NCBI GenBank assembly: GCA_024695285.1
Contig: JAILIM010000015.1
Coordinates: 1 to 58,280 of the forward strand
DNA: 58,280 bases
From: Bacteroidales bacterium
GTDB taxonomy: Bacteria; Bacteroidota; Bacteroidia; Bacteroidales; UBA932
Direction of reading: 5' to 3'
Part shown: piece by piece, positions 26,761-34,183 of the stretch
Layout of the letters: each line of letters begins with the position of its first letter
How positions within the stretch are numbered: position 1 is the first letter of the stretch
Notes under the pieces: model-generated
Database searches by the model: none
Told to the model about the DNA's origin: nothing
What the model saw: only the letters and a program-made list of their open reading frames with translations
Program-made: the position numbers and the translations under genes

Positions 26761-28338
26761 ATGAATACCTTATTTAAATGTTTGAAGACTGCGGCTCTGG
26801 CCGCGACCATGCTGCTGATGACGGTGTGTTCGCCTTACGACGACACGGCAGTGTGGGACAAAATCAATTCCCTGGAGGGCCGGATCAAGGCAATCGAGGA
26901 CAAACTCGGCACGCTCAACAGCGATATCGCCGCTCTCAACAAGCTTGTCAGCGCCTCCACTGGAGCCATAACCATCGAGAGCGTTGTAGAAGTTGAAAAC
27001 GGCTTCCGCATCACGTTTTCCGACGGTACGGTCTACACCATAACCAGCGGCCTGGACGGCAAGGTGCCTGCTATCGGGAGCAACGGCAACTGGTGGATAG
27101 GAGATAAGGACACAGGCGTCAAAGCGAAAGGGTCTGACGGCCAGATCCCTTCCGTCGGCAGCAACGGCAACTGGTGGATTGGAGACAAGGACACAGGCGT
27201 CAAGGCGGTGGGCAAAGACGGCCAGACACCTTTCATCGGGAGCAACGGCAACTGGTGGATAGGTGACAGGGACACCGGCGTCAAGGCGTCCGGCGCTGCA
27301 AACGGCAACGTGCCCATCATAGGGATACGCGAAGAGAACGGCATCTATTACTGGTGCCAGACAGTCGGCGGCGTTACCTCCTGGCTGCTCGACGATGGCG
27401 GAAACAAGATTCCGGTTGCCGGCACAGATGGCGTGACCCCTATACTGAGAGTCGGTGATGACGGATTCTGGCTTGTCAGCTACAACAAGGGCAAGACCTT
27501 CGACTATCTGCTCGATTCCGAAGGCCACAGGGTCAAGGCCGAGTGTGACTGCACCTGCTTCTTCAAGAGCGTCAGGTACATAGACGGCGTGCTTATCCTC
27601 ATACTCTACGATGATACGGAAATCCGCATTGTTGTGGACGGGAATGATCCCGCAGGCCCGAATAATCCTGACACTCCTGACACTCCTGACACTCCTGACA
27701 CTCCTGACACTCCGGATAACCCGAATAACCCTGACAATCCGGACGGCCCAGGTTACGTGGATCCCCGTCTGCCTTCGGTGGTTCCTCCGGACATCCTTGA
27801 CAAGGTTGATGACCATATGCCAATCTATGACGGAGTCAATCCTCCCAATGTCAACGGCGTCTATATTATGTCGACAGCTGTAGCTGTTTATTGCGAAGAT
27901 GAGGGGCGGGGCGGATTTGCTCCCGGTACTGAAGTGGCACCGACTACGTTCCGCTTCCTCAATATGGATAAGAACACCAACACCGTTGATTTTGATATGT
28001 ATGACAGTCACTCCAGGACACAGGGCCCCGGAGCGTTCATCAGCGGTGAGGGTAACAATTTCACTGCCTACTTTAATTCAGAAGGAATAGCACGGGAAGA
28101 TGACGATGTGGCTACGTATAAAGTTGCGTATGTCGTTTCCGGTACTTTCACATCAAGCGGAATCAGGGATTGCTACCATTCCGTAATCATGGTGGAAAAG
28201 AATGACCCGGAAGAAATATTAATGAATGTAGGCGTGTTCCGTATTTTCACTGATGGCGACGGCCTCTGCTCACCGGCCTCCTGGAATCCTCCGGCACTGG
28301 CTTCCGGATTCAGAAAAGGCTACATGTGGAGGCGTTAA
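26761..28338 (+). CDS. DUF4988 surface lipoprotein, paralogue of the preceding gene without FISUMP domains
   Basis: 525 residues, 15 nt downstream of its larger paralogue. Lipobox MLLMTVCSPYDD (Cys23), coiled coil (about 30-62), then three very similar 27-residue repeats (100-181, GSNGNWWIGDKDTGVKA) and a region matching the first protein (PVAGTDGVTPILRVGDDG, CEDEGRGGFAPGTEVAP, GAFISGEGNNFTAYFNSEG). A Pro-Asp-Thr/Asn low-complexity linker (about 300-325) is inserted and the protein ends where the first FISUMP domain of the neighbour would begin. It is probably surface exposed and co-transcribed; function unknown. A bidirectional terminator follows. Confidence 0.8.
   Translation: MNTLFKCLKTAALAATMLLMTVCSPYDDTAVWDKINSLEGRIKAIEDKLGTLNSDIAALNKLVSASTGAITIESVVEVENGFRITFSDGTVYTITSGLDGKVPAIGSNGNWWIGDKDTGVKAKGSDGQIPSVGSNGNWWIGDKDTGVKAVGKDGQTPFIGSNGNWWIGDRDTGVKASGAANGNVPIIGIREENGIYYWCQTVGGVTSWLLDDGGNKIPVAGTDGVTPILRVGDDGFWLVSYNKGKTFDYLLDSEGHRVKAECDCTCFFKSVRYIDGVLILILYDDTEIRIVVDGNDPAGPNNPDTPDTPDTPDTPDTPDNPNNPDNPDGPGYVDPRLPSVVPPDILDKVDDHMPIYDGVNPPNVNGVYIMSTAVAVYCEDEGRGGFAPGTEVAPTTFRFLNMDKNTNTVDFDMYDSHSRTQGPGAFISGEGNNFTAYFNSEGIAREDDDVATYKVAYVVSGTFTSSGIRDCYHSVIMVEKNDPEEILMNVGVFRIFTDGDGLCSPASWNPPALASGFRKGYMWRR
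27058..27303 (+). repeat. Three 81-bp tandem repeats in the second DUF4988 lipoprotein gene
   Basis: Units encode GxxPxxGSNGNWWIGDKDTG and the rest of a 27-residue repeat; nucleotide identity between units is high. They provide homology for unequal recombination within the gene and with the upstream paralogue. Confidence 0.8.
27667..27711 (+). repeat. Five 9-bp repeats encoding Pro-Asp-Thr
   Basis: CCTGACACT is repeated five times in perfect tandem, in frame, within the linker of the second DUF4988 lipoprotein; degenerate Pro-Asp-Asn copies follow. Slippage would change linker length by three residues without frameshift. Confidence 0.85.
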
Positions 28339-28356
28339 GCCTCTGTATATAATAAA

Positions 28357-28393
28357 GAAAGCCCGGGCTCTCGATGAGTCCGGGCTTTCTTTG
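28357..28393. terminator. Bidirectional terminator between convergent lipoprotein and exported-protein operons
   Basis: A 14-bp stem (GAAAGCCCGGGCTC with GAGTCCGGGCTTTC, one wobble) with T-rich flank on + and A-rich (T on -) flank on the other side. Confidence 0.8.
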
Positions 28394-28406
28394 TAAAAAG
28401 GAGGGA

Positions 28407-29009
28407 TCAATACTCGAAGCCGAGACGGATGCCGAAGGCGTGGGCGGGGACAGCGCGGGCGCCGCCGTAGTACTGGAACATGTAGGTCAGGCCGGCGACG
28501 AAGTTGTTGCGAGGCTGGCCGATGCGGATGCCGAGGGTCGGGGAGGCATAAATGCCCTGACCGATAGTGTAGCCAGCATCAACATTCCAGTAGGGAACGC
28601 ACATGCGTGATTCCTGGGAGATGATATTGCCCCTGAGGTCGATGATAATCGGAATGTCTATACCGCTTCTTTCCCCGGCAGAAATCCTTGCCGGAGGGAA
28701 ACCCATGCTGGTGTTGGAGTTGATGGGAATCACAAGCCTGGGGGCGACACCGGCACCGATCTTAAAGAACTCGCCGAAACGATAGCCAAGGACGATGTCT
28801 GCCTGCACGAAGGTAGCACGGCTGCCGTCAGTCGCAAAAGCGGCGGCAGGAGCCAGCTGGGCGGCAAACCAGAAGCCCTTGTCGAGGCTCGGAAAGTCGA
28901 TGTATTCGGCGCGCTGGGGCGTCTCGGGAAGCTGGTAATCAGTGTGGTTCTGTGCCAATGCAGGGATGAGCATCAGCGAAAGGCCGAGAATTGCAATTAT
29001 TTTTTTCAT
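28407..29009 (-). CDS. Small exported outer-membrane barrel-like protein of unknown function
   Basis: 200 residues with signal peptide MKKIIAILGLSLMLIPALA and amphipathic strands throughout (FWFAAQLAPAAAF, VLGYRFGEFFKIGAGV), ending in AFGIRLGFEY, a typical barrel C-terminus. It is the last gene of a six-gene operon of exported proteins; its ATG overlaps the upstream stop by 4 nt. No family recognised. Confidence 0.7.
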   Translation of the reverse strand: MKKIIAILGLSLMLIPALAQNHTDYQLPETPQRAEYIDFPSLDKGFWFAAQLAPAAAFATDGSRATFVQADIVLGYRFGEFFKIGAGVAPRLVIPINSNTSMGFPPARISAGERSGIDIPIIIDLRGNIISQESRMCVPYWNVDAGYTIGQGIYASPTLGIRIGQPRNNFVAGLTYMFQYYGGARAVPAHAFGIRLGFEY

Positions 29010-29446
29010 AATAATCCGTCTTCTTTAAGTCTTGCACGAAGCTGGGGGACAAGGACGCGGACGGTCGTGCCGACCGTGACGTCGCGGTAGTTGCGGCGGG
29101 TGCGGGTGGAGCCGGCGCGCTTGTCTTCCATGCTGATGTATTTGCGGTATTCACCGCGGTCCATGAAGAAAATATCGAAATAGTCCTGATAACGCTGACG
29201 GGCGTTGACTTCAGTCATAATCGGACGCATGTTGTAGTCGTTGTTGCCGCGGGTGATACCCTTGAAAAGGACATCATACACGGCCTGTTTCTTGGCCTGC
29301 TCGAGAGCATCTGTCTTGTTGCGGCCGCTGCCCCAGACGCGAAGGGTGAGACTGCCGTCCATTTCCTTGCTGATGCATTCGGTCTCCTGGGCGAAAGCTC
29401 CTGCTGCGAGGAACATTGCCATCAATGTGAAAAGTATCTTTTTCAT
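29006..29446 (-). CDS. Exported LPP20-like small protein (paralogue of the gene at 31404-31919)
   Basis: 146 residues, signal peptide MKKILFTLMAMFLAAGAFA. The core LRVWGSGRNKTDALEQAKK resembles the LPP20/FlgP-like alpha-beta module in which a strand is followed by a helix of alternating Ala/Lys. It is clearly paralogous to the second gene of the operon: VWGxGxNxxxAxxxAKxxAV, the DYF.xFF motif before a glycine, and a C-terminal helix LRARLKEDG matching LKRKLEADG. Basic residues are frequent in the middle (RAGSTRTRRNYRD). It begins 4 nt after the preceding gene and overlaps the next by 4 nt. Function unknown; the LPP20 relation is by eye. Confidence 0.65.
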   Translation of the reverse strand: MKKILFTLMAMFLAAGAFAQETECISKEMDGSLTLRVWGSGRNKTDALEQAKKQAVYDVLFKGITRGNNDYNMRPIMTEVNARQRYQDYFDIFFMDRGEYRKYISMEDKRAGSTRTRRNYRDVTVGTTVRVLVPQLRARLKEDGLL

Positions 29447-29450
29447 ATTA

Positions 29451-30419
29451 TCACCACCAGCCGAAGCTGTTCATGTTGTAATAGTTGACGGGGCGCTTGG
29501 CCATTGCCTTGCCGACTTCGGCCATTGCAGAAATCCTCTGGCTTTCCAGGCTCACGGATGCGTCGAACTGCTTCATGGCAAAATTCCATTCCCTGTTGTC
29601 AAGCTCCTTCACGCGGGTCTTGATGGTCTCGGAGAGAACCATGCCGCCCTGGACTGCGGAGGAGAGGGGATGGATTTGTGAGAGGTAGCCGGCGGCCTCG
29701 TTGGCGCCGCTCCAGCTCTGGTTGGCGTTCCAGGCGTGGGTGGCCATGTTGAGAAGGTATGCACCCTCGATGTCGATCTTCTGCTGGAAGATCTGCTCGG
29801 CTGCGCGCATCGCCTTGTCGAATGCGTCCTTGCACACGGTCGGGACGGTGAAGAGCAAGGCGATAGCCTCGTCGTACTTGTCCTGTCCGGCCAGGGCGTT
29901 GGCCTCGGAGATGAGGAAGTCGATCTGGGTGTTGTACCACTCAACAATGCGCTTCTTGCCGGTTTCGATGAACTGCTTCACGGCAGGAGTGTCGGCCCTG
30001 AGCATCTTGACGGCCTGCATGTAGGCCTTGGTCTCGTTGGTGCCGGCGCCCTTGACGGGATCAAGCACGCAGGAGGCGTAGAGCGTGCCGGTTGCGGCAT
30101 CGCCGATGTAGAGGGTCGGAGTGAGCACGAGGGCCTGCATGGGCGGGGCCGTGGCAGTGGTCTCGTGAGAGAGTTTTACCATGTTGGCCGTAATGATGAA
30201 ACGGGGGTCGAAGCTGTCGCCGGCGAGACCGTTCTTGGTGACGATCTGGGTCAGCTTGTTGAGCACCACGTTGGCGGCGGCCGCAGGGATGTAGCTGTTT
30301 TCCAGGATGACGGGTGTCAGGGCGATGCGGCCCTTGTCGTCCATCTTGCCTTCATCGTTCTGGGCGAAGGACAGGATGCAGACGGACGCAAGCAGAATGC
30401 TGGCTATAATCTTTTTCAT
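29451..30419 (-). CDS. Exported protein of unknown function, CsgG/FlgT-like N-terminal region possible
   Basis: 322 residues, signal peptide MKKIIASILLASVCILSFA. Residues about 30-170 have alternating strands and helices (RIALTPVILENSYIPAAAAN, MQALVLTPTLYIGDAATGT) that recall the nucleotide-binding-like fold of CsgG/FlgT/TolB-N proteins. A helical part follows (KRIVEWYNTQIDFLISEANAL, with TPR-like QDKYDEAIALL). The C-terminus is NYYNMNSFGWW. No catalytic motif is visible. It sits 9 nt after the third operon gene and 4 nt before the fifth, so co-expression is nearly certain. The fold suggestion needs structural confirmation. Confidence 0.6.
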   Translation of the reverse strand: MKKIIASILLASVCILSFAQNDEGKMDDKGRIALTPVILENSYIPAAAANVVLNKLTQIVTKNGLAGDSFDPRFIITANMVKLSHETTATAPPMQALVLTPTLYIGDAATGTLYASCVLDPVKGAGTNETKAYMQAVKMLRADTPAVKQFIETGKKRIVEWYNTQIDFLISEANALAGQDKYDEAIALLFTVPTVCKDAFDKAMRAAEQIFQQKIDIEGAYLLNMATHAWNANQSWSGANEAAGYLSQIHPLSSAVQGGMVLSETIKTRVKELDNREWNFAMKQFDASVSLESQRISAMAEVGKAMAKRPVNYYNMNSFGWW

Positions 30420-30428
30420 ATTCTCTCG

Positions 30429-31400
30429 CTATTTGTCGCCGATGGTGATCCAGACGTCTCCCAGACCTCTGGGGGAGGAACCGACGGTGAGTTTGTAAGG
30501 GGCTTTCTTGAGCATGCGGACAAGCGGCTTGACGAAGGCTTCGGCGTCGATGGCGACGTCGCGGCCGTTCATGTTCTGCGCGTAGAGAGGGATGCGCACC
30601 TGGTTGAACCTCATGCGGTTGGCGGACTTGGCGGCGGTGGTGAAGCGGCCTTCGACGCTGTTGTCTGCCATCCAGGCTTCGATGATTTCGGCAAGTTCGT
30701 AGGACTCTCCGTTGATTTCATACTCCTCCTCGAAATCAATGGGGCAGTTGTTGTAGCGGAGAAGGGTTACGGAAACCTCGCGGCCGTTGGCGAAGAGGTC
30801 ATCGAAGTAGTGCTGCAGGCCGCTGAGGAAGTTGTCCTTGAAGCTGAGTACACACTCTTCCAGGAGGGAAGTCATGGGCACGTTGGCGACTGAGCTGACG
30901 CCGGTGTTGCCGGAGATAATCTTGGAGGAGTAGGCGTCGATGGCCTGGAGGTTGAAACTGACCTGCTTCTGGGGGCCGAGACGGTGGATCTCATAGTCGA
31001 GATCGAGGATGATGTCGGCCTTGGCGTTGCGGCGGAGCCTTTCGAGAGGGGTCTCGTCGACTTCGGCGCCGGAGTTCTTGCCGGTCATCATTGCGAGCTC
31101 GGCATCTTCGGTCTGAAGGCGCTTGAGCTCCTGTTCAAGAGACTGGATGGGGAAGTCGTTCTTGGCCATGAAGTCGGCCATTGCGGCCACAAGCGTGCGG
31201 ATGTCAGCATTCTCCTTCATTGCCCTCGAGTAGTCGGGGGAGGTCACGGTCTCGCCCATAGCATTTACTTTCTGGACGTAGCCGTAGCGTTCGCAGAATG
31301 CGTCGGCAGGGACCACCATGATGGTGGGCTTTTTCGCCTGGGACCAGCCGATGATCTGGCAGGCGAGCAGCAGTGCTGCGATTAACAGTGTTTTTTTCAT
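30429..31400 (-). CDS. Exported DUF6175-like protein
   Basis: 323 residues, signal peptide MKKTLLIAALLLACQIIGWS. The start of the mature part, KKPTIMVVPADAFCERYGY, and later ADIILDLDYEIHRLGPQKQ and SFNLQAIDAYSSKIISGNTG look like the Bacteroidetes DUF6175 family, whose pattern (predicted strand MVVPAD, helix, ADIxLxLxY, QAIDAYSSKxI) resembles FlgO/CsgG-type outer-membrane secretion accessory folds. The helix LEQELKRLQTEDAELAMMTG is charged. It lies 3 nt after the LPP20-like gene and 9 nt before the next. Function unknown; the DUF number is from memory and is the least certain part. Confidence 0.6.
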   Translation of the reverse strand: MKKTLLIAALLLACQIIGWSQAKKPTIMVVPADAFCERYGYVQKVNAMGETVTSPDYSRAMKENADIRTLVAAMADFMAKNDFPIQSLEQELKRLQTEDAELAMMTGKNSGAEVDETPLERLRRNAKADIILDLDYEIHRLGPQKQVSFNLQAIDAYSSKIISGNTGVSSVANVPMTSLLEECVLSFKDNFLSGLQHYFDDLFANGREVSVTLLRYNNCPIDFEEEYEINGESYELAEIIEAWMADNSVEGRFTTAAKSANRMRFNQVRIPLYAQNMNGRDVAIDAEAFVKPLVRMLKKAPYKLTVGSSPRGLGDVWITIGDK

Positions 31401-31403
31401 ATC

Positions 31404-31919
31404 CTAGAATCCGGAGCTGAGTTTGCGTGCGATTCCGTCGGCCTCGAGCTTGCGCTTGAGGTTGTCGTACATCACCTGGACATAGATGCCGACCTTGTAG
31501 CCGCCCTTGACCTTGCGCCTGTCGGTGCCGGAAGGAACGCCGTCGGTCGTCATGCTGACGTATGCGAGATAGGGACCGCCGGAGGCGAAGAAGGTCTGGA
31601 AATAGTCCTCATGGGAGACCAGAGTGTCGGGATTGGGGCAGATCGGAGGCGTACTCATTGCGGTCGCGCTTCCGGGAAGACCCCTGAAGATGCAGGCGTG
31701 GACGGCATTTGCCTTGGCGTTCATCGTGGCGGCATCGACGTTCTTGCCGAATCCCCACACCTTGACGAACTTGGTGCCGTCAACACCTACTTTTTCGGTG
31801 GTGATTTCGTAATTGTCCCAGCTTTGGAAGGACTTTCTGCGGTCCTTGTTCTGGGCGCTGGCACTCACTGCGGAGAATGTCATCAGCAGTGTGAGCGCGA
31901 TCAAAAGTGTTTTTCTCAT
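31404..31919 (-). CDS. Exported LPP20-like small protein (paralogue of the gene at 29006-29446)
   Basis: 171 residues from the ATG at 31919; signal peptide MRKTLLIALTLLMTFSAVSASA. An in-frame codon at 31946 gives a worse N-terminus. The module VKVWGFGKNVDAATMNAKAN, the HEDYFQTFF segment and the C-terminal helix LKRKLEADGIARKL align with the fifth operon gene. Two LPP20-like copies in one operon suggest a heteromeric assembly. It follows the first gene by 14 nt. Confidence 0.65.
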   Translation of the reverse strand: MRKTLLIALTLLMTFSAVSASAQNKDRRKSFQSWDNYEITTEKVGVDGTKFVKVWGFGKNVDAATMNAKANAVHACIFRGLPGSATAMSTPPICPNPDTLVSHEDYFQTFFASGGPYLAYVSMTTDGVPSGTDRRKVKGGYKVGIYVQVMYDNLKRKLEADGIARKLSSGF

Positions 31920-31933
31920 ATCGTTCAAAAAAT

Positions 31934-33505
31934 TTAGAATGTCCATTTAAGGCCGAACTGCACGTCGAAGTGGCTGTGGTGGTTCATGGGCGAGGTGTAT
32001 TGTTCATTATAGTAATCATAAAGGTCTCCCGTGAGCGTCAGCACGTCATAATACATCCGTGCGTATGCTTGCAAGGGGTATGCCACATTGACGACAGCTC
32101 TCAGACCTGGCTGAAGGACAAGACCGGAACTGCGTATAAAACGGCTGGTGTCTTCGGTAGTGCTTCCGCTGTAAGAACTTTTAGTGGCTATATAATCGTC
32201 ACCTATCATGAAATAAGGAGCGATTTCAAGGAAACGTGTCAGATGCAGACCGTAGGCATAGCCAATCGTCATATAAACCGAACTGGCGCTGTTGTTTTTG
32301 CCGAAGTCCATGGTGCCTTCAACCAGGACATAGGACATCTGGCCGTTGGTCTTGGTGTTCAGCAGGAAGTCGGCATTGATGCGGATTGCGTTGAAGATGC
32401 CGCCGCCGTAGCCGAGCATCACGCCGAGGCCGATGTCGTTGCTCTGCTTGATGGTCCATCCTTCGTCGATGTTGGCGAGGCCGGAGATCTGGTAGAACTC
32501 TGACGGTTCGGTTTCACCGATGGACATGCCGGTATTGCTGGAAATCTCGGTGGCGCGCAGGTAGCCGCGGGGCACGGACTTGAGGTTGCCGTTGGAGTCT
32601 TCAGTGTAGGAGTACGCACGGTAGCGGGCGCCGTTGCTCAGGCCTTCCTTCGTGCCGATCTTGGCCCTGAGGGGCTTGCGCGCCATGATGGTCACTGCCA
32701 CCTCCCAGTCGGAGATTTCATTTTCGAGGCCAGTGATGAGGCCGCTGAGGCAGTCACGGGCGGCGGCTTCAACGGAGGAGGCGGTGGCACTGTTGGTTGC
32801 AGTCGCAACGCGGTTCATGGGGATGTCAAGCTCCTGGAAAGCGCGTATCTTGGCATCACGGGTGTCCTGGTTGTCGTCGTCATATATCCAGCACTTCTCA
32901 TAGAAGTCGTTGAGTCCGTTTTCCGCGAGTCCTATCTGGTAGGCGAAGGCGCGGGCGTTGACGGACCAGTAGACGTTGCCTTTCTTGTCGGTGGAGCGGT
33001 CCACCTTGTAGAAGTCCAGGGCAAGTATGTAGCTGCCGGCCACGAGCTTCTGGCCGAGGTCGCCGAGGGCATCCTCGCCGACGCGGGCGGCACGGGCGTT
33101 GATGACATCCTGATCCTTGGCGTCGTAGTTGCCCCTGTAGCGGACCGTCTTGTCGTTCATCATGCCCTTGGAGTCGCGGTTGAAGACGGATGCCAGTATC
33201 TCACGGGCGAACCCGACTTTCTTCACGGCCGCGTCCGCTTCAGTCTGGGTGACGGCTTCGGAGCGGAGCTTGCTGACTTTGATTGCCTTTGTCTGAATGG
33301 TGTTTATGTCGTACTTGGCGCCGGGGGAGAAGGAACGCACGGCGTTGGCGGTGGCGCTGTCGTAAGAATCACCACGTTCGATTACTACCAGCGACATGCT
33401 CTGGCGGTTGTAGTCGCTTGTGACGACATTCTGAATCTTGGCCTGGGCAAAGCAAGTCAGGCCCAGGAAGCATACGAATGCGGAAAAAGTGAGTCTCTTT
33501 AGCAT
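31934..33505 (-). CDS. Outer-membrane protein with exported N-terminal domain and C-terminal beta-barrel
   Basis: 523 residues, signal peptide MLKRLTFSAFVCFLGLTCFA. The N-terminal half (about 22-350) is soluble and includes helix-rich segments and the small-barrel-like stretch KPLRAKIGTKEGLSNGARYRA (about 278-298). The last ~170 residues are amphipathic strands ending in HFDVQFGLKWTF, a barrel C-terminus. It is the first gene of the six-gene operon, with TATATTTG (33539-33546, minus strand) 33 nt upstream. A soluble domain followed by a barrel suggests an outer-membrane anchor or pore for the partner proteins. Family not recognised. Confidence 0.7.
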   Translation of the reverse strand: MLKRLTFSAFVCFLGLTCFAQAKIQNVVTSDYNRQSMSLVVIERGDSYDSATANAVRSFSPGAKYDINTIQTKAIKVSKLRSEAVTQTEADAAVKKVGFAREILASVFNRDSKGMMNDKTVRYRGNYDAKDQDVINARAARVGEDALGDLGQKLVAGSYILALDFYKVDRSTDKKGNVYWSVNARAFAYQIGLAENGLNDFYEKCWIYDDDNQDTRDAKIRAFQELDIPMNRVATATNSATASSVEAAARDCLSGLITGLENEISDWEVAVTIMARKPLRAKIGTKEGLSNGARYRAYSYTEDSNGNLKSVPRGYLRATEISSNTGMSIGETEPSEFYQISGLANIDEGWTIKQSNDIGLGVMLGYGGGIFNAIRINADFLLNTKTNGQMSYVLVEGTMDFGKNNSASSVYMTIGYAYGLHLTRFLEIAPYFMIGDDYIATKSSYSGSTTEDTSRFIRSSGLVLQPGLRAVVNVAYPLQAYARMYYDVLTLTGDLYDYYNEQYTSPMNHHSHFDVQFGLKWTF

Positions 33506-33538
33506 AGGTTATTATAGTTGATATGTGTCCTTAACTGA

Positions 33539-33546
33539 CAAATATA
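33539..33546 (-). promoter_or_regulatory. -7 promoter element of the six-gene exported-protein operon
   Basis: An exact TATATTTG on the minus strand, 33 nt before the first ATG (33505). No clear -33 TTG is seen. Confidence 0.45.
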
Positions 33547-33570
33547 ATAAAAAATGTAATATTTGCACAT

Positions 33571-33706
33571 ATGACAGAGCATATTGTAATAATGGCAGGA
33601 GGAGTCGGAAGCCGTCTTTTTCCAATCAGCACGCCTGAACGTGGAGCGACCTTGGCAGTTTCGAGGCGATTGAGAAGATTACGGGCTGTGACCCGCGAAA
33701 AAGTGA
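33571..33706 (+). pseudogene. Internally deleted remnant of mannose-1-phosphate guanylyltransferase (manC-like)
   Basis: The ATG at 33571 opens the exact N-terminal signature of sugar-phosphate guanylyltransferases, VIMAGGVGSRLFPISTPE. Around 33640 the homology jumps, with a frame change, to the family's C-proximal motif: 33642 onward reads WSDLGSFEAIEKITG and runs to TGA at 33704. Everything in between (over 200 codons in intact enzymes) is missing. The two ends in the right order and strand show an internal deletion rather than chance similarity. It is non-functional and lies directly upstream of the tRNA operon promoter. Confidence 0.75.
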
Positions 33707-33716
33707 TTAAAAAATT

Positions 33717-33746
33717 TTGGATATTTGGGAAAAGGTTATATCTTTG
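33717..33746 (+). promoter_or_regulatory. Promoter of the Lys-Lys-Val tRNA operon
   Basis: -33 TTG at 33717-33719 and -7 TATCTTTG at 33739-33746, 19 nt apart, match the Bacteroidetes primary-sigma consensus. The first tRNA begins 20 nt later. Confidence 0.7.
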
Positions 33747-33766
33747 CAGTCCCAAACACAGAGGAG

Positions 33767-33839
33767 GACTCGTTAGCTCAGTTGGTAGAGCATCACACTT
33801 TTAATGTGGGGGTCTCGGGTTCGAGCCCCGAACGGGTCA
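33767..33839 (+). tRNA. tRNA-Lys (anticodon TTT)
   Basis: A 73-nt cloverleaf: acceptor GACTCGT/ACGGGTC (one wobble), D-arm TTAGCTCAGTTGGTAGAGC, anticodon loop CTTTTAA, T-arm CTCGGGTTCGAGCCCCGA region, discriminator A. CCA is not encoded. Confidence 0.96.
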
Positions 33840-33854
33840 CGAAATTGAAATTTT

Positions 33855-33927
33855 GCTTCCTTAGCTCAGTTGGTAGAGCACCTGACTCTTAATCAGGGTG
33901 TCTAGGGTTCGAGCCCCTAAGGGAGCA
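33855..33927 (+). tRNA. tRNA-Lys (anticodon CTT)
   Basis: 73 nt; acceptor GCTTCCT/AGGGAGC, anticodon loop CTCTTAA, T-loop GTTCGAG, discriminator A. It lies 15 nt after the first tRNA-Lys, giving both lysine isoacceptors in tandem. Confidence 0.96.
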
Positions 33928-33936
33928 CTTCATACT

Positions 33937-34011
33937 GAGGGCTTAGCTCAGTTGGTTTAGAGCGCTTGCTTGACAGGCAAGAGGTCATCAGTTCAAATCT
34001 GATAGTTCTCA
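33937..34011 (+). tRNA. tRNA-Val (anticodon GAC)
   Basis: 75 nt; acceptor GAGGGCT with AGTTCTC (two G-T pairs), D-loop with extra base (AGTTGGTTTAGA), anticodon stem CTTGC/GCAAG with loop TTGACAG giving GAC, T-loop GTTCAAAT, discriminator A. It reads GUC/GUU valine codons. Confidence 0.94.
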
Positions 34012-34013
34012 CG

Positions 34014-34050
34014 AAAAATTGCGGACCGTTATTCGGCCCGCAATTTTTTG
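34014..34050 (+). terminator. Terminator of the tRNA operon
   Basis: AAAATTGCGG pairs with CCGCAATTTT across a 13-nt loop, followed by further T residues, directly after tRNA-Val. Confidence 0.85.
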
Positions 34051-34183
34051 TGAGAACACTTCTGATCCCCCTGCACCCTCAGGGGAGAAGGGGAAGGTTC
34101 CCCTTCCGCTGCTGTCGCAGCTATCCCCTCTGTCGTCGCTTCGCTCCTCCGTTTTGTTTATTTGAAATTGGAAACGAATCTAT
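34051..34183. other. Non-coding GC-rich intergenic patch with short palindromes
   Basis: No gene is seen between the tRNA terminator and the tricorn-like gene. The patch contains CCCTCAGGGG and GGGGAAGGTTCCCCTTCC self-complementary stretches followed by alternating CGCT/TCCTCCG sequence. It resembles a dispersed intergenic repeat, but no second copy is obvious in this window. Confidence 0.35.

Noticed and set aside
23284..27303. Regular 81-bp repeats considered as a CRISPR array
   Set aside because: The repeats are contiguous, in frame and encode a conserved 27-residue protein repeat; there are no spacers and no cas genes.
33767..34011. tRNA cluster as attachment site of an integrated element
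   Set aside because: No integrase, no direct repeat of a tRNA 3' end and no phage or ICE genes are visible on either side; the manC remnant is a simple internal deletion.
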